Shown: piece by piece, positions 20,892-34,431 of the stretch
Layout: each line of letters begins with the position of its first letter
Numbering within the stretch: position 1 is the first letter of the stretch
NCBI GenBank assembly: GCA_905331475.1
Contig: CAJNYU010002701.1
Coordinates: 1-64,000, forward strand
DNA: 64,000 bases
Direction of reading: 5' to 3'
DNA from: Rotaria socialis
Lineage: Eukaryota; Rotifera; Eurotatoria; Philodinida; Philodinidae
Notes under the pieces: model-generated
What the model was told of the DNA's origin: nothing
Database searches by the model: none
What the model saw: the letters and a program-made list of their open reading frames with translations, nothing else
Made by a program: the position numbers and the translations under genes

Positions 20892-23074
20892 TAGAATAAT
20901 AAATCCTTGTAAACTTTTCCGCCCATACCGGCGACGGTTTTCTTCATCCACGGCGGTGATGCGCTTGTGTTTTTGATGAATTTTTAAAAAAATCGTCTCG
21001 GTTGCACTAGTTTTTGAAATGAAAGCGATAGAAAATAATAGTTGAGCCCTGACTGATAAAAAAAACTGTGCCATCCATGTAAAATTTTAAAAAAACATAC
21101 AATTTCAGTATAGTTTAAATCATTTTATTCAGAATTTGATTGATTTCAATTGCGGTGACTGAAAAATGCGTCTTTCTCGTATCTTCGTCTTGAAACTCAA
21201 AATTTTAGAAGTTTCTCAGACTTTTTCATACAACGAATGATTAATAAAATACTTGAACAGCATTTCACGTTCATATCAGACTTTGGATCATTTTATCAAA
21301 ATATCGATGAAAATTAGATTTTTCAGTTTTTCAGTAGGAAAAACATATCCGAAAACGTACTGAGCTATTTTGTACCACGGTAGTGGCGGCGCCATTGCAT
21401 AATTTACACCTCTACTCATAAATCCTAAAAGGTTTATTATTTTACTCTTGTTTTTTACAATGTAAGACGTGTAATAAACAACATAATTACAATTCATAAG
21501 TCATTTGATCAAAATCAATACATGATGGTGATTGAATTCGCACAATTTTAAACTATTTGTTAATCGGAATCATTGTAGAACAAATAATAATAACTAACAA
21601 TAGTAAAAAAGAAAATGAATATTATTTTCTTTGCGTTTACGATAGACGACTTTTATTACCATAGCTCTTGCGACTATTTCCACTTTCTTGAAACATAAAA
21701 TCATATAATTCTCACGCTATTAAAATAGATGATAAAATATTCCTGAAAGTGAAGAAATAATTCATATTGCGCATCTATATTTTATTTTAAATAAAGTATC
21801 AGCAATGCCAACATTACACCGTTTTACGGTAGGATACGGCAAATCACCATCTGATTACGTTAATGTTACGGTAATTCTTGATGATTCGTAATGATTGATA
21901 TGGAGTAGTGAACAGCAGGGGAGTACTTATTTAACTATTCATTCGGAAGTTAACAAAATATAAATTCTATCAATAAAAACTACCCTATAGTCGATGCATC
22001 TTATTTATCTAATTAGTAAGTTATGAATAAATTGTATAAAAAACAAGCTAACACACACACACTTAGATCGTATCGTGGATATCTTGTATATAGAAAGGAT
22101 AATTAAGTATTCCTTATTTGTAATTTGTTTTTAAGATAGAAGTTCATTATAGCTTCGTTTAATTGCGTGCAATAGCAATGCTTTCGTTATAAGCAACATC
22201 GAAATCACATGGACCATGGTATTTATTATCAATTTTTTTATCTCTGTCCAGATTTTTTTAACTTGATTGATACTTGTCTCGCTTGTTTACCTTGATTTCT
22301 TTCATGGTTAACCTCTGATCAGTGAGAGTCATCTTCCGTCTCATTAAAATTTTGTTGTATTGCAATACATCAATGTCGTGTGCTTGCTGTCAAATCAAAC
22401 AAAACGTAGATACAAAAAACTTCAAATTTGCTATATTGCCCAATTTTTTTCAAATATTTTTTTTGCGTATTCGATGATGTAATAATGGATCATCGTAAGT
22501 GCGTATTGCATGATTACCTATAATGATGTTTACGTCTTGTCTTGTTATTATCGAACTTCACTATGATGATTTTGGAATAAGATAAAAGAAAATGATTTTC
22601 AAAAAACACTGGCCGTTACTTTTTATATTTTAATTAAAAAACTGTGTTTTTTCAAATATTTTTACTAATGAATTTTTTTTCGAACATTAGATATTCGAAG
22701 TGTGTATTGAGTGTTGATCATTTGTGTTTAACAATATTGTCCGCTCATTTCAACGGTACCATCGATGACTAGAAAATACTATATAAATATAGATATTTCA
22801 CTTTGCCATTTCGATGATACAGAAGATAGATAGCAGATAAAAAGGATAAAATTCGAATGATTTCGCGAAATACAAATTTCATGCATAATAAAAAGAAGAA
22901 GAAAAAACAATATATAAGAATAAGAATAGATGAACAACTAAATAGATTGATCGCATACTCGCACAAACCACCGTGTAAAATATTGAATTATAAAAATAAA
23001 ATTATCTATACTCATCAAGCAATTATGGATAAAAAGAAAAGTGCAGTTTATGTTTGATGTACATATATATCGTT
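20892..23074. other. No gene seen
   Basis: About 2.2 kb of AT-rich sequence. It contains an (AC)n stretch at 22052-22063 and no frame with protein-like composition on either strand. Confidence 0.55.
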
Positions 23075-23863
23075 CTATTGTAACATTGATGTCAGACCCA
23101 AGTTATTCAAAGTTTGTTCAAGTGTTGCTTGATTAGGAGCATTACGTACTTGAACATTTGGTGGTGGAGTAGGAATTGGTGGTAACATTTTTGTTAAATG
23201 CGTTGTCTAGAAAACAAATTATGCATTAGGTTGATTAGAATAATTATAGAGAGAGAAAAAAAATATTTACTGGAATTTGTTTAGGACGTGGTGGTGGAGC
23301 TTCACGAATGACTAGTGGTGCTTGCTCTTGTGGTGGTGGTGGTTGTATGCGAACATAGAGTGGTGGGGGAACTGGTGCCTGTGGTGGTCGTACCTTTAAA
23401 AAGAAAATATAAATTTCTATGTGTATGAGAAAAGATAATTTCGTTGACATACTTCTTTAATAATAACTGGACCTGGTGCTGGTGGTGCAGGTGGTTTATA
23501 ATAAGCTAAATTGATTTTCTGCACGTATGTAATTGGTTTTGATTGTTTTTGAATGACAACTGGATTGGGATCATGAAAGAATTTATCGTTGCCAGGTGTT
23601 TTCAATGGACCAAATACTTGAACAAAGCCACCGCCGGGTGTTGAAAATTGTAATGATGGATTGTTAGCAAGGCCGAATTGCTCCGGTGTAATTTTTTGTG
23701 TTGAACTACCATTCATAACACGAGCAACGGAATCATTATATGCTACGTTGTTATATTGTGTTGGCGTTGGTGTTGCCAATGGTGTTGGCTTTTGTGCAAG
23801 TGAGAGCATTTCTTGAAGATGTACTGATGGATAAACATATCCGACGCGTTCGATGGCAACCAT
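23075..23863 (-). CDS. Proline-rich protein with IIKE/VIRE motifs
   Basis: Three exons, 23863-23453, 23393-23271 and 23206-23075, all GT-AG and joined in phase 0, encode 221 residues. The N-terminal half is Thr/Pro/Asn-rich. About residues 125-195 are proline-rich, with short units PGPVIIKE, PPPLYVRI and APLVIREAPPP. The end NNLGLTSMLQ is hydrophobic. The middle block aligns with the protein encoded at 44836-47759, including an intron just at the IIKE/IIRE site, so the two are paralogues. The P-rich/VIxE pattern recalls cytoskeletal repeat proteins such as alveolins and articulins, but that is a loose resemblance. No known function. TATA-like elements are not clear. Confidence 0.85.
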
Positions 23864-26244
23864 TTTTTAGGGTACGGGTATCTACTAATAGGAAAACTAA
23901 TAGAATATCAAGCTTCGAAAGAAAGCGTTTATATAGAAGAAGACATCGGTTTTTATACTACTTGGATAATCAAGAGAAGAAAAAAAGATGGTAGTAGCCC
24001 TTCACTCTCTCTCTCTCTCTCTCATCTCTCCTTCTCGGTTTTTTTCTCAAGGTTATTTATCAACTATAACCATATCGCCAATCAATGGGTATCGTGTCGC
24101 CGCAACTACTCATATTCACACAAAACCACCGTGCATTGCCCTTTTCTTTCGCTTTTTTCTTCTTCGTCTCATTATATTCAGGCACATTCAGATTTTTTGA
24201 TGAGTTAACCCAACGTTCGCTCATCCATAACCATTAGATAAGAGAAGAGAAAAAACACTGTGAGAAACATCAACGTCTACTTATCAATATTGATAGTTTT
24301 TGTTGATGATGCAAAAAGAAACAAAAGAGAAAAAATATTACCAAATAAGCCAATCATTACGTGAAACGAACAAAAATTGCAAAACGTAGGATTGCTTTGT
24401 AAGAATTGCGTCACACTCGAATGCCCTTTTTTGATAGATGTGCACTGATCATGTTGTTTTCGGTACAAAAAAAATTAGTTTGATGCGTTGGAAGAATACG
24501 TGGAGGCTTCTAAAGGGAAAAATATTCAAACTAGACAAATTAAAGTATTCCGTATGATCGTAGTCCTGATAAAAATTTCTTTCATGTGTTCTATTCAGTT
24601 AAAAAGTAAATAAAAATTTAATTATTTTGATGATAGCTGAATTTCATCATTTGTTTATGAGTTGTTCATGTTAGAGATTTTATTCTTTTGTTTTCTTTTA
24701 CGATGAAATTCGAAGTTTTATGATTTTATTGCCTTTTAATAATGCATGCTTGAAAAACACAAAAATAAGACATTCGCCGTTCTATACCAGAGATAAAAAG
24801 AAAAGTGTCTAACCTTTAGATATCATGATTTTCGTCAACTGTCATATCGATGTTTTGTTATATTAACTATCGATGATTATTAACAATATAACAAACAAGA
24901 AAAACATATTGCGATAAGTCAAAAATAATGTACTAATATTTTAGACAACAAAACCTAACACGTAAATCACCGCATTGAATTGTTAAACAATGATTAATCT
25001 TAGATGGAGAATACTGATGCATTAAGTCATGTCGAATCTTACATTTGAAGTACAATTTTTTCATTTTTCGATAAAAAGAAGAAGAAGACCTACTTGTCAT
25101 TTTCGTTATGTTCCCTGTTGCTATCGGATTCTGTTAGGCATTTTTTCTAAAAAAAAAACTGGATTATGAATGAAACTAGATTGAAAAATATTGTTGATTA
25201 TATTTATCTTCATATCAATTCAATAGAAGAAATTCTCCAAACGATCTAAAAGATTCTTTGTTTATGTAAAAATCGTTTGAATTAGAGAAACGATCAAACC
25301 AGCGAATATTTTTACTTTTAATTCAGAAAATTGGGTGGAGTATCTGTAGAAAACAACATTAGATACTTTCGAGTTACATCAAAGAACTATTTGACACAGT
25401 TACAAATTGACCAAAACAAAAATATAAGTGTATAGCATTGATTCTATTAGTATTTTTAATGTATGTTAGATAACGTGATATGAAATGTTGAGAGCTAGTT
25501 GTTTTTCAGCCATGCTTGAGTAGAGTTGGTCGAGTCACATGAGAAAAACATGCTACAAGCCTCAAAAATAACTTATGCTAAATGTTCGCGATATTTCAAA
25601 TTTCACTTATCGATAAACTGGCATACATAGCACTTACGATAAAGTTATCAATAAGCTACTTAATTTGCCGCGCATGTAAAAACTTTATCAGGCTATTTTT
25701 TTCCAAGAAAGTAACGTTGTAATCATAAATAGTATCAACAAAAAATTTTATATCAAAGTACACCGAATTGCATCATAGATAAAAATAAATGTGGAGACTT
25801 CGGATTTCATCCGAGAGTTATGTGCACTGCAAAAAGTGCATGGGACATATGAGTCATTCTAGAATGTCTGAACGCCAAAATTATCATGAGAAACTAGGCA
25901 ATTTGATTTCTGGATGCAGTTTTTGTGCATTTTGAGACGTTTTTCAGGCGATGTTTCGTTAGAAAGCTACGATTTATTTCAAACTAATATCAGATTCAGA
26001 ATCAGCGTTAAAAACTAAGTCGATTTATATATGTTGTGGATAATTCTGAGAAAAAAGGTTTTTTGAAAAATCCCTGTACTCCCCCTCAGGGATGGTTTGA
26101 TCAAAAATGACAATTTTTTCGATAACTCAGCCATTTCTTGACGGATCCTTCTCATCTTCGAACTCGACTTAGATATTGATGAGACAATTCTGTGCATAAA
26201 ATTTCAGCTCAATCGAATGTAATTCTGAAGAGTTATAGAATAAA
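23864..26244. other. No gene seen
   Basis: Upstream of the proline-rich gene. Holds a (CT)n run at about 24003-24022 and otherwise AT-rich sequence. The part from about 25790 onward looks repeat-like because it runs into the CGGA repeat, but I cannot define a unit. Confidence 0.5.
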
Positions 26245-26305
26245 CGGACGGACGGACGGACACACTGACCGATTCTATAGTGTACTCTTTTTTTTTTGAG
26301 TACAC
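26245..26305. repeat. (CGGA)n tract and perfect GTGTACTC hairpin
   Basis: Four CGGA units at 26245-26261 are followed by GTGTACTC, a T-run, and GAGTACAC (26280-26305), a perfect 8 bp stem. GAGTACAC-type sequence also occurs near 19666. Similar GAGTTAT-ACGGACGGACGG tails are common at the ends of dispersed repeats in invertebrate genomes, so this may be the end of an unrecognised element. Confidence 0.55.
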
Positions 26306-28455
26306 AAAAAAGAAAAAGAAGTAGACTATATTACATGAATTTTCTAATTCCAATATGGTAGACACCGCGCTCATCGGAAAAATTACTCTCATTCGATCTC
26401 AAATCAATAATAAGATAGGCATGTGTAAAATTGTAGGAAAAGCTTGAAAGAAAAATAAATGAAAACCACACATGATTTAGATTAGATCTGTCGGGCGTAA
26501 AAAAAATACTTCTACTATTAATATTGTTAAAAATAGTTACAACTAGAAAATGTTCGTGTATGAAGTTTCACATTAAAACTATTTGAAGGACTGCTGCTCT
26601 TAAGGATAGCAAAGGGTTGATTTCAAATTTTTGTAATTTTACCATTAGTTTTAATCTAAAATCGAATAATCTAAGAGAGATCTTCCTTCTTAATTTTATT
26701 TCTCCTGATTATTCGACAACTTTTTCGCATCGAAATTTGAACACAACCCCTATGCAGTCTGTATCCAGTAGGTAACGAGTTTCTTAACAATAGGAATAAT
26801 GCGATCTAAAGAAAAACACAATTATAACACAGTACAGCTGTACGACTTCACCATTATGCAGCTCTTTTTTTTGTATTGAATTGAACAGAACGAACAGTGC
26901 TGTATAATTTTGCTTGTTGATATCTTTTTTATCATTTCTACGTTGCTCGTTCTTTGCGTCGAACGCATACATATGCGCAGTGCATCGTATATAAGCTTCG
27001 ATTTTTTTTTCTTCCTAATGTTCAAGTATATTCCAGTAGATTCTGACCGTTATCGATTTTTACTCCGATGTGTTTGTTCATCGTTCTTCCAGTTTTCCTT
27101 CTTTCTTTCTATATAAAAAACTCGTGTATCTCTTCAACATTACTAATTAAATATTCGAGAAAAAAATAGAGCTGACTACTGGTTAAATACTGTATTCGAA
27201 GTTCAGGTAAGAACAACTCTTATGTCGGTAAAATGTCTTTGAATTCTAAGTACATTTACATCACTCTACTGTGTCTTCCAAGTGTTTCTTTGCATACGAA
27301 GAATTGTTCTTTCTTTTTTTGTTTGCACTCGAGTGACACAATCTTCTTCGTCTTTTCATTAAAACGATCGGTGACCTTTTTCAGACGTTTCATCATCGTT
27401 ACATATATCATGACAAATATCTATTCTGGCTTGAATCGTATTGCTCGAGGTTCGGGCGTATGTGCTTATTAGATGAAAGATATTAATCGGAAACAGAAAG
27501 ATTATTTTCGGATACAATTAGTGGCGGACAAGCGCCGTTTTTTCTTTCGAGAAAAGTGAAATAAGTGTTGTTATCATGTCTAGATCAACATTCAAGACGT
27601 AATTTATCAAATATGATAAACAAACAATTACTCATTTGTGTTGCGTGTTAAGTGATTATTTATCTTCAGACAGAAAATTTCCATTGAAGTTAAACCAATC
27701 ATTTCGATGTACGCTAAAGTCGAATGAGTTTTCCTTGAATCGAAGGAAAATGATGACAGGATTGCTTTTATCGATCTTCGGTTTTGATACGCACACGTAA
27801 AGAAAAATGATCACATTTGTACTATTTCAGTTTTGACACACGATTAGTATTATATTTGCCATGAATAAAACAGATTCGTTCGATTCAGCGAAAAAAGAAC
27901 ACTCGATTTTTAGAAAATACGCTCCTCTTTCAAAATTCTAGGCATTCGAATTCTTATCGCAATCATAAAACCCCGTTAACATATGAGTTTCTTTTCTAAG
28001 TAGCTTATGATGTCGCACATAACATAATAGAGAAAAAATCTCACCGCATAAAAGATGTCGTCAACGATTTTCTTTTTCTTTCATCCAATCAAATATTATC
28101 AAGCATATTCTTTTTTTGCCATTTATTCTCTTTCGAAAAAAATCGAAACGAATCGTCTTTGCTTTCCTTCCATTCATTCTCACTCGTTTACCCTCACGGG
28201 GAAAAACGAGCGCATAAACCCACGCTTAATAACCTCCAGATTCTCTTATAAAAAGAATTCATTTCGTTTACTCACAAAAGTCTAGGTGTTAGAAAAGTAT
28301 TTTTTTTATTATTTCGAGTAATTGTGTAATAACATCGTCATCTATTTGTGTCATCGATCAAACACGCAAAAAAAATATATATATCTCTATATATATATAC
28401 ACATTTCTAGAAGTAAAGCAGTTACGTCATTCGATTTCTTTGGGACTTTTTAATA
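26306..28455. other. No gene seen; upstream of TENT5
   Basis: AT-rich sequence with poly-T tracts and a (TA)n/(AT)n run at 28373-28400. No exon was recognised. The promoter of the TENT5 gene presumably lies in the last few hundred bases. Confidence 0.5.
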
Positions 28456-31400
28456 ATGCATAGTTCACCAGTGTATTTAACATTGCCACAAATTGACAAA
28501 TTACGACGTGTACTAACGCCAACAATTCCTATTTATCCATCGCCGCCAACATCGACGTTTCCAACATTACACATAACTCCACGAGATTTTCTTCGGCGAG
28601 TATTATTGAAATTGAATGAACATTCAATTGATATATCGGACATTCGTTTATATGGCGGTGCAGCATCATATGTTCTTGTTAAAGATTCAGACTTTGTTTA
28701 TCGTGATATTGACATTTTATTTATTGTTAAAACACCATTATCGTCTCAACAGCAAACAACATTATTCTCATCGAATAATGAACCTTATCTCTGTGATCTA
28801 TGGACAATAATTAAATATATTGTATCATCGTGTTTAATTGAACATATACCAACTGCATCCACATGTTCACAATACTTTATATCGTCTGTACTCGATACAT
28901 ATGCAAAGAAGAATATTAAAATAAGTTCCGAACAAGATTCATGGGCTTTATTATCGTTACAGAATTTATTGGGACAAAATCTTGAATTGAAATTTGTTGA
29001 AAATATTAAACGGCAATGGCAATTCAGCGTTGATTCATTTCAAATCGATCTTAAATCAGTATTATCAGATAAAAATGTCAATCAATTATCGAATCCTGAA
29101 TCTATAACAAAAAAGGTTCAAACAAAAAGTTTGGTCATTGACGCTATTAATGGTATTACTATTCTTAAGAATAAAGTTGAAGATCAAAATACAAGTACAA
29201 GTCCAATACAATTTGGATCTTTTTCACCAACATCATCACGCAAGATGAGTGAACATGATAGTACTATAAATTGCCAAACACTTGCAACAATAACAACTAT
29301 TCCAGCGTCGAAAAATCAAAAACGTAAGTCAAACTAAAGAAAACCGGAGAATGTTTCTAGATCATTTCTTGGATAACTGTGACCTATAATTGAAATTCTA
29401 CGTTTTGTTATATAAGAAATTTCAAAGATAACCTTAAAACTTTGATAGTTTAACCTTGAATAAGATTATTATTTTTGAATTAAATCCGATATATAAAAGA
29501 ACACGAGTGTTTTCTTAATCGCAAAATGTTTCTCACCGTCACATGATATTGTAAACATTGTTCAAGATGTAGAAAATCATGAGAACCATGTGAATGTCAG
29601 ACTGTTAAAGTCAAAAATGACTACAAGGTTCTGTGCATTCTTTTGAACTTAAAAAGCATTCGTACATCTATAGTTATGTCTTTCTCAGTTTTATTGAGAC
29701 TTACATTCATTTATTTCAAATTTTTATTTAAAGATGAATTTTCTTATCTAACCAAAGAAAATCTAAAAAAGAACTAGAGACCCGTATCTCACACCTGCGT
29801 CAGCAGTACCAAACTAGAAAAGATCATAATGCTCTAAAGATAAAACTAATCGTATTGAATTAATTAAATTTGATTATATCATCTATCACATATTAATCCT
29901 AGTAAGATTAGACTAGTACTTTTTCGGTGTTCTTGATAGATGTACTCTCCGTAAGGTATTATCGCTTGTTTTTGCTTGTTCGTTGATTTTAATAATATCT
30001 ATTTTTGAAGTGAAAATAACAAGTGATATATGCATATTTTTTTTCTCAATTATAGCATCGACTGAATCCCGCGTGCGAACATTAAATCCATCGGAATCAA
30101 CAGTCGACGATGATAAATTAAATTCAGTTGTTCAATTTCAAATTACGATTAATGAAGATGTTGATGATGGAATTGAAGTCGATGCCGATGATTCTCCTAA
30201 TGAAGATGATGACCAAGTATTTTGTACATCACCAATGGCAATGGCACCTGTATCGACAAGCTTGATTCAAGTCTATTCTGTTTATAAGAATTTACATCAA
30301 GCACTTGAACATTTGAATAATAAATTAATTGCTACATATGAACCTGAAACAATGCGCGGTGGTGGTTTATTAGTAAGTATCTAGTTTTTTTCTATTGTCT
30401 TCACTGATTTTATCTTCTTTTTGTTTTTTTTATAGAAATATTGTGATCTCTTAGCTCGAAATTATAAGCTTTACGATGTTGCCATAATGATTCATATGCA
30501 ACGATATATGTGTTCGAGATTTTTTATTGATTATAAAACAATTCCAGAACAAATTCATGTTATTGCTCAATATGTTGCTACACATTTTCTACCATCAACA
30601 ATCATAAGTAATTTACATATAACGAATAATCTTAATGAAATATTACAACGTCGTTATTATCAACAAAATCAAATGATAAATTCAAAATATGATTCAAAAC
30701 AAATTGATCAAATCGATTTAATTAATGCTCGTTTATGCTTATTATTTTTTGAACATTTAGCAGCAATTATACAGCAGAGTACTGTTTGTTTAACTCATGA
30801 AGATAGAGAATTATTATTAATTAATATCCATTATCTTAAAGACTATTATCATTATGAATATGAACATTTATTTGTTGGAGATAATCAGCATTTTCAAAAA
30901 TATCATAATTACAATAATATGCATCATCCTTGTACAAATTCATCCTCGAATTCAAGTCGATCGGTATGTACTTTCGAACTAATATATTCATTCTTCCTAA
31001 ACTTCTAGTTCGCCATAGAAAGACTTTTCATAGAGATTTTGGTTTCACGACATAAAATTATTTCACATGAGAATTTAAACTCGCTAACATGATTGTAACT
31101 CTTGTTGACGTAGAAAAAAAAATAAAACTCGAAGCTTTTCTCCATTGAAAAATGATCGTGATTAATGAGTATATCCTTCCTGTAGAATGTTCTCAAGTTG
31201 GCCTTAATGATGAACTTCAAATTTAGACCACATTTTAACGGTAGTGTGACTCTTTGAAAGGTTATTAAATAAAAAATTTACTCACGAGATCCTATTTTCT
31301 GTTATGAAAATATCTTTTAAGACATCGGATTGGTCTGAAACTCTTTTTACATCTTAAGAATAATTAGTCTCCAACTGCTTGTAGGCGTGTTTTTTTCTCT

Positions 31401-31956
31401 GATTAATTTTTTTACTTGTGACTCGCACGTCTAAATAAAACCTACTAAGTAGAATTCATCATGGCTCAATCAGACGATAAAAACAAGGCAATAGACTTAG
31501 TCCTAATATAAAACAATCAAGGACACTATTAGAAGAAATAGGCGATTAGTTCGAACCTTATGGGCACATTTTTGCCTCGTTCGGCTGCGAAAATAAACCA
31601 GCTCATTTAGAAACATATCTGGGAAGTAATAGTGCAAGCAGCTACTTGTTATGTGCAGTCAGTGTTGACTGAAAAAACAACAAAATAGAACGAAGTCGTC
31701 CTTGTAATATCCCGCATTCATTCTTCTGTATTTTCTACACTTCAAATAATCTATTCTGTTCTAAACAAATATATGACAAGTTTTTATTTTTTAGACATCA
31801 CCATCTAGTTCATCGACAAAATCATATTGGAATTATCGTGTTAGCAATAATTCCCATCGAAGTCATTATGTACAGAAACAATCAAATAATTATTTCTATC
31901 ACGGACCTAGAACCTATAGCGAACAACAAACAGTATATCGTCGAAATCAATCCTGA
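28456..31956 (+). CDS. TENT5: TENT5/FAM46 terminal nucleotidyltransferase
   Basis: Four exons, 28456-29323, 30056-30372, 30436-30963 and 31795-31956, encode 624 residues. The first junction splits a codon (C|CA); the others are in phase 0. Family signatures run in order: RLYGGAASYVLV and YRDIDILF (catalytic Asp84 and Asp86), DSWALLSLQN, LELKFVENIKRQ, FSVDSFQIDL, RGGGLL|KYCDLLAR across exons 2 and 3, YMCSRFFIDY, and STVCLTHEDRELLL. TENT5 proteins are non-canonical poly(A) polymerases that stabilise mRNAs, many for secreted proteins. Compared with vertebrate members (about 390-440 residues) it is long. The excess is an acidic, Ser/Thr-rich insert of about 140 residues between the FSVDSFQ and RGGGLL blocks, and a His/Asn/Ser-rich tail. 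Two introns are unusually large here (732 and 831 bp). Confidence 0.95.
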
Positions 31957-34431
31957 TCAAACGAGTCATTAAAAGTTTTCATTGTTTTCTTATTTCGTAT
32001 TTTTCTATGAGAATCTAATTATTCGTGTAAAGCTTATTTCGAATTAATCATGATTAAGAGAAGTTTCCTTTTTTTTTCTTTTTGAAAGAAAATTTAACAT
32101 ATTTGAAAAAAAAATTTATAAAAATTTTATGAAACAAACAAAAAAATCTAACTTGCGCTCAGCCCTGTTTCCTTTTCTTCCTCTCAACTTCATTTTAATT
32201 TGACAAACGTATGTCTATACAACAAAAAAAAACAAAATGAAATTATTGTTTGTTTGTTTTCCTTTTGACATTCCCCATTCGAAATCGACTTTTGTCTTTT
32301 CTGTATTATAATGAGGATTTATATTTGTCGTTTGCGTTAATAGTATCATTTCTGGTGATGATTCTTCAACATATATTTCTCAAAAAAAATTGTTTTTCTG
32401 TGTCTTTTGCTCCTTTTTTTGTTTTGTTTTTCTTCATGTTATTGTATGATATAGCGTGTTCTTTTTTTTTCTTTGTACTTTGTCATTTTCCTTGAGTGTG
32501 AAATAAAAGACAGACAGGAAAAAAAGTATCTATCCTTTTTCTAATATGAGATTGAAAGAATGACAAACTTGTTAGAAAGATATTTCTATCTACGAGAATT
32601 TTACAAAAGACTATTCCGAAATGAGAGCCTCTGCTTGTTTACGTGTATAGAAAAGTGTAAATTTAATAATAATATAAATTGTCTTTTTAAAGAGTCGAAG
32701 GGATAAAAGTATATCTTTTATCGAGCTTTGATAAAAAAAAAATCTGAACCTATGAGAACTAGAACAAAAGGTCGACATGACGAAGCTGGTTTCTATTTTT
32801 ACTATTGAGACAAAAGTAAATAGTGAAAGTACCCTCGGAAAAAAAAACAAGTAGAGAAGCAGCTGAATTAATCCTATATACGTGGTAATAATCAGTAGCT
32901 GAAGTGACATTGCACTCTTCAGCCAATCTCGATAATCAAGTAATTATTTTTGTAACACATACATGCCATGACATTAGAATGTACTATTTCAATAGTCTAC
33001 AGGAAACTTGAGGAACGCGAGAAAATTCTTTTACAATTTTAGATCTCACATTTGACGTGAATTCATTGTTGTTTGTCATATTTTTGTATTGATAATAAAA
33101 GAAAAAAAATTCCTCCGTGGTTTAGCCACAGCACAATAGGGCATAGATTAACATAGTCTATATTTTTTTCAATGCCAGAAACTCGAGTGTATCTGTTCTC
33201 ATCGAAAACAAAAAGAAAACACACCAATCTAAAACGAGCATCTACAATAGCTAATCTTCAATTATTTATTGTCGATATTACGCATTTTTATTTTATCATA
33301 AATGTAAGCCTAACGAAGAAAACAAAATACAATTGATATTGAAAAAGACACTAATTCGTTAGAAATAGTGCTTTCTATTTTTTTCTCTTGTTTCCTGGAT
33401 AATAGCAATCATTCAATTAATAATATAAATTATTCAAATGAAAGTGTTAATTTAGCATTCGCACTTATATATAATTCAAATGGAAAAAAAAACATGATTG
33501 AATGGCAAATATATTCAGCCGCTTAATTGAAATAAATGTATCATGCATTATATTTCTCTCTCGAATAGAATATTTTCATTTACGCATTGACTAGACAGCA
33601 GCAAGATATGATTAAAAGACGAAGAAAAAGATTAAGCCGCTTCTATATTGACAATAAACAAACGAATACAAGAATAGCTTAATAAGGATTGAAAAAAATT
33701 TACTAGTGTTTAATTTTCTATCAAGTCTACAGAAAACAATACTAAGACGTAAACATACGACAATCAGGTTCAGATATTTTAATACAGATAGATTGTTTGT
33801 CTTTAAAAGGCAATATCGAATTAAATCAAAAATAATTCTTGTTTTTCCCGTTGTCATCGAGAGAAAAAGTTTTTAAGTACAAAATCTTAAGCAAGAAAAC
33901 TATGAACTTTCACGAGTCATATTTATAGAAATATATATAATGTTAAAGACTATTAATCTTCTATACTGTAAGTCCTTCTAGTTTTTCAATAAAGAAGTAA
34001 TGAAGCCCTTTCTTCTTTCGATTATAATATATCTTTAACTAACAGTACATCATCGTTGTTTGGTAGGTATTTAAAAAATAAGAACTATATATTTTGGCTA
34101 AAAATATGCTCGTAAAAATAATAAAAGAACACAATTACAATTTATGAATAAAATTCCTTTGGTGTTAACGACAAAACAATACACGAGCTCCTAGGAAACA
34201 ATTTGACACGTTTGTCTATTTGAAAGCGTCTTAATCATAAATAAAGGTCTCGAGAACATATGTTAAATGTCAAATAACAGCAGACATACGTCGAAATATG
34301 TAAAGAGCACATTGATCTTGTTAGAAAATGTACAAATAGATAGCAACATTAGTGATCGACGTGAAACTCATTGCCTTTCTATTCATCGAAATTTCGGCTG
34401 CTGTTGTTATTCGTATTATAAATCATTTTAT
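31957..34431. other. No gene seen; between convergent TENT5 and K2P genes
   Basis: AT-rich sequence, 2.5 kb. Frames of up to about 99 codons at 32611-32910 and 33612-33857 have chance-like composition. An AATAAA near 32502 could end the TENT5 transcript. Confidence 0.5.
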
